Notes under the pieces: generated by a model
Told to the model about the DNA's origin: nothing
Database searches by the model: none
The model's input: the letters and a program-made list of their open reading frames with translations, nothing else
NCBI GenBank assembly: GCA_025667525.1
Contig: CM046882.1
Span: 505,122,792-505,186,791, forward strand
Direction of reading: 5' to 3'
DNA from: Glebionis coronaria
Taxonomy: Eukaryota; Streptophyta; Magnoliopsida; Asterales; Asteraceae
Length of the DNA stretch: 64,000 bases
Shown: in pieces, positions 31,254 to 43,498 of the stretch
Layout of the letters: every line of letters starts with the position of its first letter
Position numbering within the stretch: the first letter of the stretch is position 1
Position numbers and translations under genes: made by a program

Positions 31254-34200
31254 TTAAAAATCCGATAAACGTATACCGGGGTCAAAGATAGCGTCCTCGT
31301 TTTCGGATGAAAGACGAGACAACACAACTCCAACACAAATCCCAATGGGATAGAAGAAAATAGGAGAGAAAAAATAGAAGAGTGGGACAATGGGTAAGGC
31401 AAAACATTGAGCTACTCGAGGTAGACTCGCACCAATCAAATGAAAAGATTTTCCATTTATTGCATCGGTGGAAGACCGAGATTTCCCTATATAAGCAATT
31501 CCAGGATCAAATATCTCGTCCTCGGTGGAGAAAGGGGAGGGAACATAAGGGGCTCCCCCCACACTAGGTCCACACAAAGCATCGTCAAAAGGAGAAGACG
31601 AGCTTGTAGTACTCAAGACACGTGGTGATGACGGAGTTAGAATTGTAGAAAAATCTTTTAAATTAAATTCAAAATCTTTTCCTTTTTCATCTTTAACACT
31701 CTCCTTGTGAAAACCCGAGTTAATTATGTCAAAAATATTTGGTGTATCTAAAACAATGTTAGTCACACTAAAAATTCTCACATTTTGAAAGCGTTTTGGT
31801 TTAGGTGGTGGCAAGTTTTCAAATCTTTTGTCAACAAAGAAAACCTCCCCATCGGGATCAACGTATTCATCATCCGAAGAATCACTCGAGATTGGAATCA
31901 TAGGCTTAACACTCTTAACCTCCATCGGCGGAGGGGACGGAACTTCATTTTTCTCAACTCCTAAAACTCTATTTGAAATCCTTTTGCAAATGTTTTTGAT
32001 AGGATTGACATTGTACAAAGATGTGATCGAATAAACATGAGAAAGAGTGGAGTTTTGGGTTGCATTAATGACGAGTTCTTCCTCATTGAAACGAAGAGTG
32101 ATTTTTCTTGCATGCACATCGATAAGTGCTCTCGAGGTATCCAAAAAAGATCGACCTAAAATTTATGGAACTTTAGGATCGATGGGAATATCAACAACAA
32201 TGAAGTCCACGGGATAATAGAATTTCCCAACTTTCACAAAGACGTCCTCGGCAACTCCACAAGCTAAAATCGTAGAATGATCGGCCATTTCGATTGACAT
32301 TCTTGAAGGAGTGAGATTTGTTAGATTGAGAGATTTAAAAATCTCAAGAGGCATCAAATTAATACTAGCACCAAGATCGGCCAAGGCGTAGCATTCTTCC
32401 ATGTCTTGGATAGCACATGGGATTAAAAACTTTCCAGGATCACCGACTTTTTGAGGTATGCGGCTCAGAAAAACCGAAGAACAACTAGACGATTTTTGCA
32501 ATTTTTCTTTGTTATTCAACATACTTTTGAAGTTCGCGGCAAATCGAGGCATCATGACTAAGGCGTCGGCAAAACTTATATTGAAATGCAAGTCACGAAA
32601 CATTTTCATAAAGAGTTCAAATTGATAATTATTTCGTTCTTGTGCCTTTTCCTTGTCTCGTCTTGATGGGTAGGGTAAAGGTGGTGTGGGTTGGGGCAAA
32701 TTAGGCATAGGCATCGGCCTTGGAATCTCGGGTTCCATGATGGGTGTAGGTTCAACCGTAGGTGTGGTTTGAGCGGTACTTCGTGGGCTTGCAACGTGCT
32801 CCTTTTCAACCACAACCTCGGGTTCTTTCTCTTTTTCCTTCTCCATAGAAGTACTTGGGCGAGAAATGGGTTCTTTGAAAGTTTTACCACTACGAGTGGT
32901 AATAACCTTCAATTCTCCCTTCGGGTTCACGATGGTATCACTAGGAAGACCACCCGAAGAAGAGGGCTTACACATGATAGCTTCAAACATTTTAGCCATA
33001 CGGTCTTCAAACTTAGATTGCCTAGCATCCGCTTTTAACAACTCTTGCTTAATCTCATGTTGTCCTTGCTCCATTTTTTGTTGATTTTGTTGGAGTCGTG
33101 TGACATTTCCTTCCATTTTATTAGCATGAGTTTTAAGTTCATTAGCAAGTTCGGTTTTAAGTTCGTTTTTCAACTCGGATCTTAAGCTAATCATCTCACG
33201 TTGCATGTTATCAAACTTAGCATCATTAGCCTTAGCATAATCTAAAAATTCTCCTTGCAAATTTTTAGTGTGAGCATTTTGAAAACCTTGAGTAGGAGTT
33301 TGAAAATCACGGTTTTGGTTTTGGTTTGAAATTTGCCCATTTCCACTTTGGTAATTACCCTTGTTATAATTCCTTTGATTTCCTTGGTAATTTCCACCTT
33401 GATTGTTGTTTCGATAGTTATTAGCATTTTGATTTTGTGGAGCTTGATTTGAACGTGAACCTTGACCGATTTGGTTATAAGTTCCCGTGGCTACATAAGC
33501 ATTCGAAGTGTTACCATCCGCGGTAATGCACTCGGAAAAATCATGAGCTCCACCACACGAAATACAACTCTTAGCAACCGCTTTAACCGAAGCGGTGTTT
33601 GAAGCTTCTTGAGCTTTCCAATGAGACATAAGAGTCGAAAACCTATCGAAAAACCTATTCTCCTCATTTGCTTCATCTTGCAAGGCATTAATGGAACGAG
33701 ATGATGACGAGCCCAAATTGGCAACACTCGGTGTGTTACGAGGGCTATAGACCTTAGACCTATTTTCTATGATTTTCAAAGCCTCATTGGTCGTTTTGCA
33801 CAAAAAATTACCACCCGCGGCGGCATTCAAATAATCTCGTTCATGTTCATTAAGCCCATTATAAAAAGTGTCAATTTGATGCAATTCGGAAAAATCATGG
33901 TGTGGACATTCATGTAGCATTTCTTTAAACCTTTCCCAAGCCATTGAAAAACTTTCATTAGGTCTTTGTGTAAAACGTGAAATCTCGTTTTTCAAATGTG
34001 TTGTCTTAGATGGTGGAAAAAATTGATTCACAAATTTAGACACGAGATCGGCCCATGTCAAAATCGAATTCGGCGGTTCTTTCTCAAGCCATATCTTGGC
34101 GGGTCCATCTAACGAGTAAGGAAACAACATCATCTTAATGGCATCGTGTGGTACATCCTTAAACTTGCTTGTCGCGGTGAGACGATTAAATTGCCTAATG

Positions 34201-34481
34201 TGATAATGTGGGTTGTCTTTTTCGTGACCGCGAAACTTGTTTGCTTGAAGCATAGACATTAAACCCGTTTTGATCTCAAAGTTCTCCGCAAGGATGGCGG
34301 GAATCACAATGGCCTCTCCAAAACCCTCGGTGGGTGCTTGAAGCAACTCCATCATAGTACGATTAGCCGTGATAGCTTCTTGTTCTACAATAGGTTCCTC
34401 ACTTGGAGACTCCTCACTAGATTGAGTGAGTGATTTGTTTCTTCGTTTACGAGCACGTCTAGCTTTAGAGCGAGTTTGCAT
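31254..34481 (-). pseudogene. gag-protease of element A, one nonsense codon
   Basis: From ATG 34481 (MQTRSKARRARKR) the frame runs about 1075 codons to 31254 with a single TAA at 32163-32165, in the second protease lobe just before ILGRSF. Otherwise it parallels element B: gag domain, CX2CX3HX4C knuckle (CISCGGAHDFSEC), N/Q-rich linker, coiled coil, protease with ADLGASINLMP, and two IFDPGI motifs in the tail. The 772-residue product before the stop would keep gag but lose part of the protease. No reverse transcriptase or integrase follows. The protein is largely alignable with B (I judge about 80 percent by eye). Confidence 0.92.
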
Positions 34482-35229
34482 AAACGTCACGTACAACGAG
34501 AAGGCGAGCAAAGAAGATTCTTTTTGGTATTTTGTGTTTTTTCAATTTTTTTGTGGTTTTTGATTGTATTAACCTTTTTTGGAATTGGTGAATATATTAA
34601 GTAGACAATGAGTCCACAAATCTCCTCACTAATCAAATCTCTTGATTAAAAAGGCCTCAAGGAATGAAAACGATCACGTGGAGTGAACGCCTTCGATGAC
34701 TTTAGAACGATGGTGGAACACCAAATCGTTCAAGAGGGTTTAATCAATGGAAACCAAGAAAATATATATGATATGTAGTAATACTTTGGGCGGCAAAACC
34801 CTCGATTCACTCTCAAAATCAAATACGCACAAGCAAGCGGAGGAAATGAGGCGGCGCGAAGCACTTAAGAGCCTTTTTCCTTTAGGTCGTGAAATACAAC
34901 CGCCTTATACCCACCTTATAGTTTGTATTATCAAGATTAAGCTTCACGAAAGTATTTATCTATTTTTGCCTTTTTCTTTGGTTTGAGATTCGAATACAAT
35001 GATCGAGTGATGAAATCCCGAATCAAGGTTGTGATTGCTCACGTATTTGGAGTACTTGTGTATTTATTGTTCTACGTATACAATATACTAATAGTATTCA
35101 CACAAAAACCGAAAAACGATAATACGTATTAATAGAGTGCTATTAATACCAATACTATATGGCTAATATAGAAAAACAACAATGGTTCAAATCAAAACAC
35201 AACACGCCTCCCCGGCAGCGGCGCCAAAA
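34482..35229 (-). other. Element A 5' leader and primer binding site
   Basis: 748 bp from the LTR to the gag ATG, non-coding. The primer site, minus TGGCGCCGCTGCCGGGGA, is at 35209-35226, three bases from the LTR, identical to that of element B. The leader shares the same conserved blocks as B's leader. Confidence 0.82.
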
Positions 35230-36442
35230 TGTTTGTAATCTTTTTACACACCTTTAGGAAAAGGAGGTAAAATAGTGGTAAGCGTTAAGTGTCGGTTTAG
35301 GAAAACCGAGCACTAATGACCCAAATGAAGTCCAAGTTCGTTCTCTCGAGGAGGCACGTGTGTTGTGTAATGAATGATTGATTAAGTTTTTGATTATTAA
35401 CTAGAAGAAAAGAAGAGAAAATGACGAAGACGAAAAAATTAGAAAAATAAGGCAAAAACACTACTAGAAAGTTACGACGTAGAACGTAAAAAAGTGCAAA
35501 AATTAAAATTTTAACCTAAAAATTCCTAAAAATTACTAAAAAAAACCAAATAATATTCTAAGAGTTTACAAAAAATCCAAACTTGCCAAAACCTTTTAAT
35601 TAATTTAATAATGACTTTTTAATGCTAATTAAAGCCCTAAAAATCACTTTTAAATATTAAAAAGCCCTAAACAAGATTTTATAGCTTGTAAACCTCAAAA
35701 ATGACCTAATTAAACTAAAAACTATTTTTAAAAATTTTAAAACCAAATTAAACTATTTTTAAACTCCTAAAAACTATTAAAATCTATTAAACCTTAAATT
35801 AATTCTAAAAATTAATTGAAAAGCCTAAAAATTGTTCTACAAATGGGAAAAGTCCTAATTAATGATAAAGAACCTAGGAAAAATGAAAAAGAAATAAAAA
35901 TAAAACCTTGAATTTTAATGAATAAAATAATATTAAAATAATCTAAAAAATTAAAAGTTCTCAAATAAATTCTAAAAAATTCTCAAAAATCCTAAATATT
36001 CTAACTAAGAAGAAAATGTAAACTAAAGTTTCTGAAACCTTTTAATTAATTTTATATTAATTTTTAAAGTTGCCTAAAAACCCTAAAATCAAATAAAATT
36101 AAAAATTAAAGTTTTTGAAAACTTTTTTATATGTAAACCTCAAAAATACAAATTAAAACCTAAAAACTATTTTTTGTATTTTTTTAACTACTGTTCACTA
36201 TTTTTAAATGACTTTTTAAATTTAAAACTAAAAATAATCCTAAAAATTAATTAATTAATGGGAAAAATAATATTTTTGAACAGAAAAATCCTAAACTCTA
36301 GTCAAAACCTAGGTAAAATGGAAAAAGTCCAAAAAGCTTAACCAATAAGCTATAATAAGTCAAATAAGCCACGGCTTATTTAAACAAGCTCAAACCAAAA
36401 CGTACTTAAATAACTTTTGAAACCAAAACTCTCAGTCAAAGT

Positions 36443-36513
36443 CCCTAGGGCGCAGATGGTTAGCACGTTGGTTTGTGAGAGGAGTGGCGCAGGTTCGAGT
36501 CCTGGCCACGTCC
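36443..36513 (+). other. tRNA-derived segment, right LTR copy
   Basis: Same box A and box B (36492-36502) as the left LTR copy, unchanged in the core promoter boxes. Confidence 0.6.
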
Positions 36514-37916
36514 TTTTTGGCAAAATATATATATATTTTTTTTTAGCTTTTGAAAACTTGATCCAGTACTCTATTGTGACTTGAAAACACAAACACAAAT
36601 CCTTTTTATGCAAGATTCAACAAGTTATGAGTCAAATCGTATCCAGTTTTGCTTGTTCTTCTGATGAACAAGTGAAAAGTTCTTCACTTGTCAAATTTTG
36701 AGCCAAGAGGACTTGGCTTTTGATTGTATGGAGTTTTATGGGAACAAAGGGCACCCCTTCACTCTTTCTGAGTGAAGGGAGTCAGGATAGCTCAAAGATA
36801 CAACACCTTGCACACAATCAAAGCTCAAATAAGCATACACAAGCAAATGCCAGTTTCTGATGTCCCTTATGGGGTCTGTGGACTTTTAGAGCTTATTACA
36901 TGCACTCTAGTGAGATTTAAACGTCCAAATCAAGCACACAATAGCACCAATCACTACACAAGCAATCTCAAACCCTGAATTTACCTCAGATTTAACAAAT
37001 TTGCAAGAATCAAGCTTCAAATTTCATTAAATCAAGCAAAAAATTGCTATGCAGATTTTAGCTATATGTTTTTACTTTTTAACTCAACAAACTTGCTTCC
37101 AAACTCTACCAATCTAACTTACCAACTAACTAAAACATTTCTTAACCTATATCAAAAACTCTAACACATTTTCAAAGCTCAAATCAAATCAAATAACCTG
37201 CTAAAATACTAATCCAAACACCCCTTTAAAATTCTTTTCCAACTTTTAACACACCAAAACACTTTAAAACCTAATCAAATTGTTTCCCTTAGCATCTAGC
37301 ATGCATATGACACCATATAAACACAAATCAAGCAGCTATAACACACATAACCAAACTATCATGCATATCACTTTTTCTGAACTTTTTCTGAAATTTTTCA
37401 AAAGGGAAAAGAGAATACCTTAGGGCCTTACATCCAAGGCCCTAGTGGATGTATAATCCACCTCCTTGCCAACTCGGGTTGGTGCAGTACTTAATCAACA
37501 ACAAGTCTTCCAACCTGTTTTAAGAAAATCAAAAGAAGAACACAAAAATATTTCCAATATCTTGTTTTCTTTTACTTTCTTAAAAATTTTTACAAACCTT
37601 CAAACCTTCTAACACGTTTTAAAAACAACTTAAAACTTTCAGAAAATAAAAAATAACTCAGTCTACTTTCACTTTCCAAGAATTCTTGAATTTCCTAAAA
37701 ATCTTACCCTTTTTTAAAACCTTTTGAAAATCAACACACAAACCTTCACAAATAAATGGAACTCAGTCAATTAGCCTTAACACAATACACAAACTTTTTA
37801 AAAATATAAAAGGAATTATACTTGCATTTAACAAACACCAAACTTTATTTCTTAAAAAAGGAATTACAAGGTTAAAGGCTAAAAACTGGAACAAGGGCTT
37901 ATGAACAGGCTCATAT

Positions 37917-37926
37917 CCCTTTTATA
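37917..37926 (-). promoter_or_regulatory. TATA box of LTR A (right, 5' LTR)
   Basis: Minus-strand TATAAAAGGG, identical to the left copy. It would drive the gag-protease transcript of element A. Confidence 0.72.
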
Positions 37927-39032
37927 CTACAAGTAGAACATTCTAGGAGCTAAAACCCTAAGATATGAATTGCCAAAAAGGCCCTTGAGTCCTTGACTGA
38001 ATTTTAGTCAAATTCATGCCATGTGATGAGCCAGCTGGTGTTGGTGACATTTGAATGAATCTTGGACGTCCATTTGGGCTTGGGGACCAAGGGGAGTATC
38101 TGGATGGTTGGCTTGGTCGGGTTTTGGGGTTGTGGGAAAGAGACGGGTGCAGGGGAGGTTTAGGGAGGGGTCCACAGCCCATGTGGGTTTGTCAAGTGAG
38201 GTGGGAAAGGATTAGGGGACGGGTAATTAGTGATCTGCACGTTTAGAGGGAAAAACCCTTTGGTTTGATTAATGTGGAGATTAGGGTTTATGGGATTAAA
38301 GTGGGTAGCAGGTTAGGATTTAATCTAAAATGGGATTAAGTGATTTTTAAATATATGTTAAGGAGGGAAGGGTAAGTGGGATTTGACTGACCTTTGACCA
38401 TGTTTAAATAATAAACCGGGTAGGGTATTGGGTAGGGTCGGGCAAGATATGGGTTGGTGGGTAAATGGGTGGGTAGGGTTGACGTGGCATGGTCTGAGTG
38501 GTGGTGGGGGTTTGGTGTTTGGGCAGATTTGGTCCCCAAGTTTTGCACTTCTTTCCACTTTGTAATAAATACCATCAGTGCTTGTTTTTGCCTTGTCAAC
38601 TTTTGACAACTTGTCAAAAGTGGCACAAAACTTTTATAAACTTTATCCAAGGGCCTTAACTTGTATATTCTTGATTCCCAAGGGCTGATCTTGAACAATC
38701 TTCAAACATTAAGGATTATACTTGTACATTTGATGTTTTGAGGGTCAAATGTGACAAGTTCTTCAAAGATGAGGGGCCATTCTTGCCAATCTTCAATTCT
38801 TCAAGGGTCTTTTTGCAAAATCCAAACTTGGGCCCGGTTCATTGTGCGACTTCATTTCCCGTGTTCGTTTTTGATTGATTCTTGTGTTCTTTTGCCAATT
38901 CCTCAATATCCGTACCTAAAAATACACAAGTAACAAACACGAGCATATATTTGGTCTATTTTATGATATTTTATGCATTTTAAGGCCGTTATGGACGATG
39001 AGACCATGTATAAAAGCAGTCTCATCACTTGT

Positions 39033-39349
39033 ATATAAAAAGATCAAGTTCTTTTTAAGTTGCAATTGAACATGATTAATTATGTTTAGTTTATTGTTTT
39101 CTATTATAAAACAGAATTTTATGTATTTAACATTTTAACTTATTTGTGGCTAGTAAACATGTTTACTGATCGAACGTAACTAATTTTTTTTACTATTATA
39201 TGTTAAGGCCTAAACAAACCGAGTCTATAACCCCCTTGTTTTAAAGCTTAAAGATAGGATGAGCATCTCGTCTCAAATCCTGAAATTGAATCGGAATCCT
39301 ACCGGAATCGTATCGATTTCGAATATCTGAATCTCGTTCGGTACGGTAC
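39033..39349. other. Unassigned DNA between element A and array C
   Basis: No coding sequence. TAGGATGAGCA near 39256 and the words GGAATCGTATCG resemble ends of small hAT-like elements, but I found no partner end. GGTAC (39345-39349) directly precedes the first LTR of array C and may be its left target duplicate. Confidence 0.4.
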
Positions 39350-42300
39350 TGATGAGACTGCTTTTATACATAGTCTCATTGTCCAAAAAGGGCTTAAAAT
39401 GCATTAAATATCATGAAAATACCCCAATATATGCTTGTGTTTGTTGCTTGTGTATTTTAGGTACGGATATTGAGAAAATGACAAAAGATCACAAGAATCA
39501 TGCAAAAACGAACACGGAAAACGAAGCCGCACATTGAACCAAGCCCTAATGAAGAATTTTCCAAAGAAAACCCATGAAGACTTGAAGATTTATGAAGAAG
39601 GGTCCTCCAATATGTAAAATTGACACTTTATACCCTTGTATCTTCATAATTACAAGATTGGTCCCTAAAGTTTGTCAATATTGTAAAAAGGGCCCTCCAC
39701 TTTGAAGAATTGGCAATTTTAGTCCCTAAACAAAACTCGAATGTCAATATTTATCCTCCTCAAAGTCAAACATACCAAGAAGGACTCCAAGTTACAAGAA
39801 TTACAAGTTTGGTCGTTTGAAAAATATAAAAATTACCAAAAGGACCCTTGACTTTGAAGATTTGGCAAAAATGGTCCCTCATTAATCATGAATAAGAAAT
39901 TTTAGTCCTCCAAAAGGTCCATCATACAAGTCAAGACCATTATCAATCAAGAAAATGCCAAATCAGTCCTTCAAAAATCACAAATTGGCAAGAAATACCC
40001 CTGAAATCCTTTTACAAAACTTTTTGGGGCAAAAGTGTGAAAAGTGAAACTTCAACAACAAAGGAATCCGGATTTTGTGCTATTATTTACAAAGTGACAA
40101 GTTTATGAAAGATTGGGGGTGAATCATGGCAGACAAAGATTATTACCTAGACCAGTGGTGGGGTGACACGTGCCCCACTCACTCTCTCCACCAATCAACT
40201 CTCTCCCTGTTGCCACATCACCCTCCATTTACACCCGTCTTAACTAATCTTTATTTAAATAAAGATTATGGCGCCTAACACATGTTTAAACATGAAAACA
40301 GATCAAATGAGGTGTTCTTGGTGTTCTTATAAAAATTGGGTATTTTCTTAACACTTGAAATTAGCCCTTAATTTCTTCCAGATTTAAGATTAAGGGACTA
40401 ATAACCTTAACCCTACTTTCAAATGACTTGCCACATCAGCACAATGTTACATGCTTCCCCCTGCTTTTCACCCTTTGAAGAAGATGCCAAAACAGTAGCC
40501 CTCATCCAACGTCCCACAACATAGCTTTAAAGTTAAGCTCATTTGGAGCCCTTTGATCAACTTTCTACATTGCCAGCTCCACAAGCTGCCAAGAAAAAGT
40601 CACATGTTCTTCACAACTCAAAACAAGACAAAGGCAATTTGGGGACTTCCTTAGCTATGGTTTACGTTTTTTTTCAGCTTTCCTAGTTCATTGTATGCCT
40701 ATATAAAGGCCTTAGTTCATTACATTTTAGCTTGCTCTTGAATTTTCCTTGGTTCACTTTTCTGTAAATCATATATTCAATCTTAATGAAATGTGTTTGA
40801 AATTGTGAAGAAAACTCAAGTGCCATCCTTTGTTTCTGCTTATTATTGTTACTTGTTTGCTATTCTTAAATCTCAAAACCTGTTTTTAAGGAGTGTGCAA
40901 AAGTTTGCACATTTTTCCTTCAAGTTTGATATTTTGCTAAGTTCTTGGTCTATCTTGGAATTCTAGGGCTATAAGGCTGATCATAGCATCCTGATATTGA
41001 GTTATCAAGGTGTGGTGAAGCTTATAACTTGGGGATAATCAAGTGTGGAGTACAAGAGTTGCATTAATCAAGGCTTTTCACTTTTCTGATTTTACTATTT
41101 TGCTTCTAACCTTGTTGAATCTTAGCAGGCTTTGTTGTGGAAGCTTGTACTTGTTCTTGCTAGTACATAAGCTCAAACTTCGTGGGTGTGGATGTACATC
41201 CATGAGGTACACACCCTTAATCTCAAAATCTGATAAAATATTGGATATTTGTGATATTTGAGTGTTGCTTGTGTTCTTGTGAAGTTTGTGGCTTAATCTT
41301 GCTTGAATCTGCTTATCTTATCTGTTATTGTGTTGATTTGGGCTTGGGTAACCTTGGAATGTATTTTTGCTTTGAAAATCTTGATTTGAAAAGTTAAAGG
41401 GTGTTTGGGATTACCTGTTTGAAATCATAACTTGTTATTGTGTTGGTAGAAGTTTGTGTTTGTGCTTGTTATCTGTCATATGCTTGGTTGAGTGCATATT
41501 GCTACAAGTTTTTGGGTTTGAAACCTTGAATTATACATAGTGCTATATCTAAGTGATTTTAACTGTTTTTGACCTAAGATTTTGGTAAAATATAGAATTT
41601 ATGCATGCTTAGGGTTAAAAGTTGTTTAAACATCATTAATATAACATATGTGATAGATTTGAGTGATTGAACTTGGCTTGTTGGTCAAGTGCATCAGCAA
41701 AAGTAAAAACTGCATGTTTTAGTGTTCATCAATAACCTTCATCTGCTTGAATCTTGATTTAGGCTTTGAGCCATTGCATGAAAACTGTTTAGACTTGTTC
41801 ATTTAAGTTTATAATAGCTTGTATATGCTTTTGGTGCAATTTGGTTGGCTGAATATTGCTAAAATAGCTTATAAGTTCATAACTGCTTAAGTGTTCATGT
41901 CTGTGTCAGATCTGGTGATTGATTGATTAAACTGTACTAATTGGCTGTTGTTAATTGTGATTTTTTGATTGTTATTGACTCCTCTTGATCCACTGATTAA
42001 TTCGGTGCCTTTGTGTAACCTGAATCTCCAAAAAAGTCACTAAAGACAAAAAAGTCAACAAGTCAAGCAGTGGAAAAAGTTTCTACTACTTAACACCCAA
42101 AAGTAGCCCCTGCTAGTGTTAATTTGCTTTCAGCTTATCGATAAGCCATTTTGGCTTATCCAGACCTGCAACAACTTATTTTTTGTGATAGATCTTCATT
42201 ATTTGACCTATTTGATTGAACTGGAGCTTATTGGACTTTGACTTTGACTTTTTGCTAGAAACCAACTTATTTGACTTTTTCATAAGTGCTTATTTGCTTT

Positions 42301-42811
42301 TTCCAGCTTATTGAGTCAACTTATTTGAAAACTTTTTGTTGATTAAGCTTAGTTAAGTCATTTAAAAGCTTTTGCAATTTGAATCAGCTCTTGGGATAGC
42401 ATAGAACTAAAAAACGACTATTTTGTCGTTTTCTATAGATTGCTTTATGCATTTTCAGGCTTATTCCTTTGGCTTATTTCAAATTTCTTTTTACGGAAGT
42501 CTTAGTTAGCTCAAAAGAAGCTTGTGTGTCTAATTTGAGCTTATGGAATTAGCTTATAGCTTAATGGGCCAAAAAGCCCATTAAGAATAAGCTGTTGGTA
42601 ATAAGCTAGCTTATATCACATTTTCAGCTCTTGGGCCTTTGGAAAAAGTTGTTCAGAATCGAATTTTGAGTTAAGTAGTGGTTTTTGGGCTAATTTGGGC
42701 CACTTTTTCTTATTGGGCCAATTCTAAGCCCATTAAGGGACTGTTTGGACCTTAGCCCATTTTCTAGGCCCAATAAGGGTATTTAGGTAATTTCCCAACA
42801 GCCACACCAAG
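39350..42811 (+). repeat. Array C unit 1, LTR part (with TATA box)
   Basis: The longest LTR copy in the array. It keeps a 411-bp segment (about 40551-40961) with the TATA box TATATAAAGG at 40700-40709 that the other units lack. It includes a hairpin with an inner palindrome TGGATGTACATCCA (41189-41202), many AGCTTAT words, and a cluster of TGGGCC/TGGGCT words at 42565-42780. It ends in CACACCAA without the usual CA-primer site junction, so its true 3' end is missing. Confidence 0.88.
40700..40709 (+). promoter_or_regulatory. TATA box of array C unit 1
   Basis: TATATAAAGG at a place equivalent to the TATA boxes of LTRs A and B. Absent from units 2 and 3 because of the shared deletion. Confidence 0.65.
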
Positions 42812-43135
42812 TGAATAGATACTTTCCTTGCCAAACCTTCACGCTTTCCAAAGTTTATCTTTTTGTTTATCGTTTTGTTGCAAAATAAGGCTAAAAATGG
42901 CTAAATTTTAAAATTTTTCTCATGTTTTATAAGTGTTTGAAGAGAATGTAGGTTTTCTGATGGCGAGAATAAGAGTAATTTTTGTCTCGACCGTACGTGT
43001 TGAGCACTTAGCTTTGATTCCTTAACTTCACATTAGGCTAAGTCTCTTAAATGAGGACGAGAATTGATAGGGTTAATTATAAGTCACTATGCTAAACGTA
43101 GAGTACTCGTATTCTTTCAAAAACTCATGTGTTCT
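42812..43135 (+). repeat. Array C unit 1, UTR part, left piece
   Basis: Starts TGAATAGATAC, the sequence that follows the internal polypurine tract in elements A and B. Interrupted at 43135 by element D; gttct (43131-43135) is the target duplicate. Non-coding. Confidence 0.88.
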
Positions 43136-43498
43136 TGTTAGCCGTATTTAAAGTGATGGTCATATAATATACCGTTGCGAAGCTCGTGAAAAATACTATT
43201 CAACGGTGTCGAGAGTTCTTAGTTATTAATGTTTATGTAACGGGAATTAGTCCCGAACACACAAATGAGGAAGGCCTCCTAAACACTTAGTACTTAGTAT
43301 AAAAGGCCTCCTAAGCCTCATTTGTGTGTGTGTTTTCCATTTCATTTGTTTTGTAGAGAGAGAAACGTATGTGTTTCTCTCACTAGGAATTCACACCTTT
43401 GTTTTTCTCTTTTCCTTCATCTAATCTAATCTTTCTTTTTTGGTTTAATCTTCATCTACATTTCTATATCATTATAAGTCGTGTGTTACAATCCAACA
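43136..43498 (+). repeat. Element D 5' LTR
   Basis: TGTTAGCC...ATCCAACA, 363 bp, ends with the TGTT/AACA inverted repeat. A short direct repeat, GGCCTCCTAA, occurs twice near 43275-43310, and a TATA-like TATAAAAGGCC lies between. Confidence 0.95.

Larger units (their letters stand above)
13157..39027 (-). mobile_element. Element A: non-autonomous Athila-like gypsy element, hosting element B
   Basis: Two 3798-bp LTRs (13157-16954 and 35230-39027) flank an internal region with primer site, leader, gag-protease and polypurine tract, all minus strand. Perfect 5-bp target duplicates cttgt lie at 13152-13156 and 39028-39032. Element B (18425-30810) sits in its 3' untranslated part, so A itself is about 13.5 kb. 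It has no reverse transcriptase, RNase H or integrase. By eye the LTRs differ at only about ten to twelve places, so insertion is recent. The tRNA-Asp-type primer site and gag type place it with Athila-like elements. Confidence 0.95.
35230..39027 (-). repeat. Element A LTR, right copy (5' LTR)
   Basis: Same length as the left copy and nearly identical. Examples of differences: 13475 region G against A, 15127 T against A, and two extra bases near 38995 in the right copy. Being the 5' LTR, it should supply the promoter. The primer binding site follows directly at 35209-35226. Confidence 0.95.

Noticed and set aside
39033..39349. A complete hAT-type small element
   Set aside because: Only one end-like word (TAGGATGAGCA) is seen; no inverted partner or 8-bp duplication.
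41043..41261. A conserved 72-codon ORF also found at 57242-57460
   Set aside because: Identity reflects array C duplication; unit 3 has base changes, and there is no domain or codon bias.
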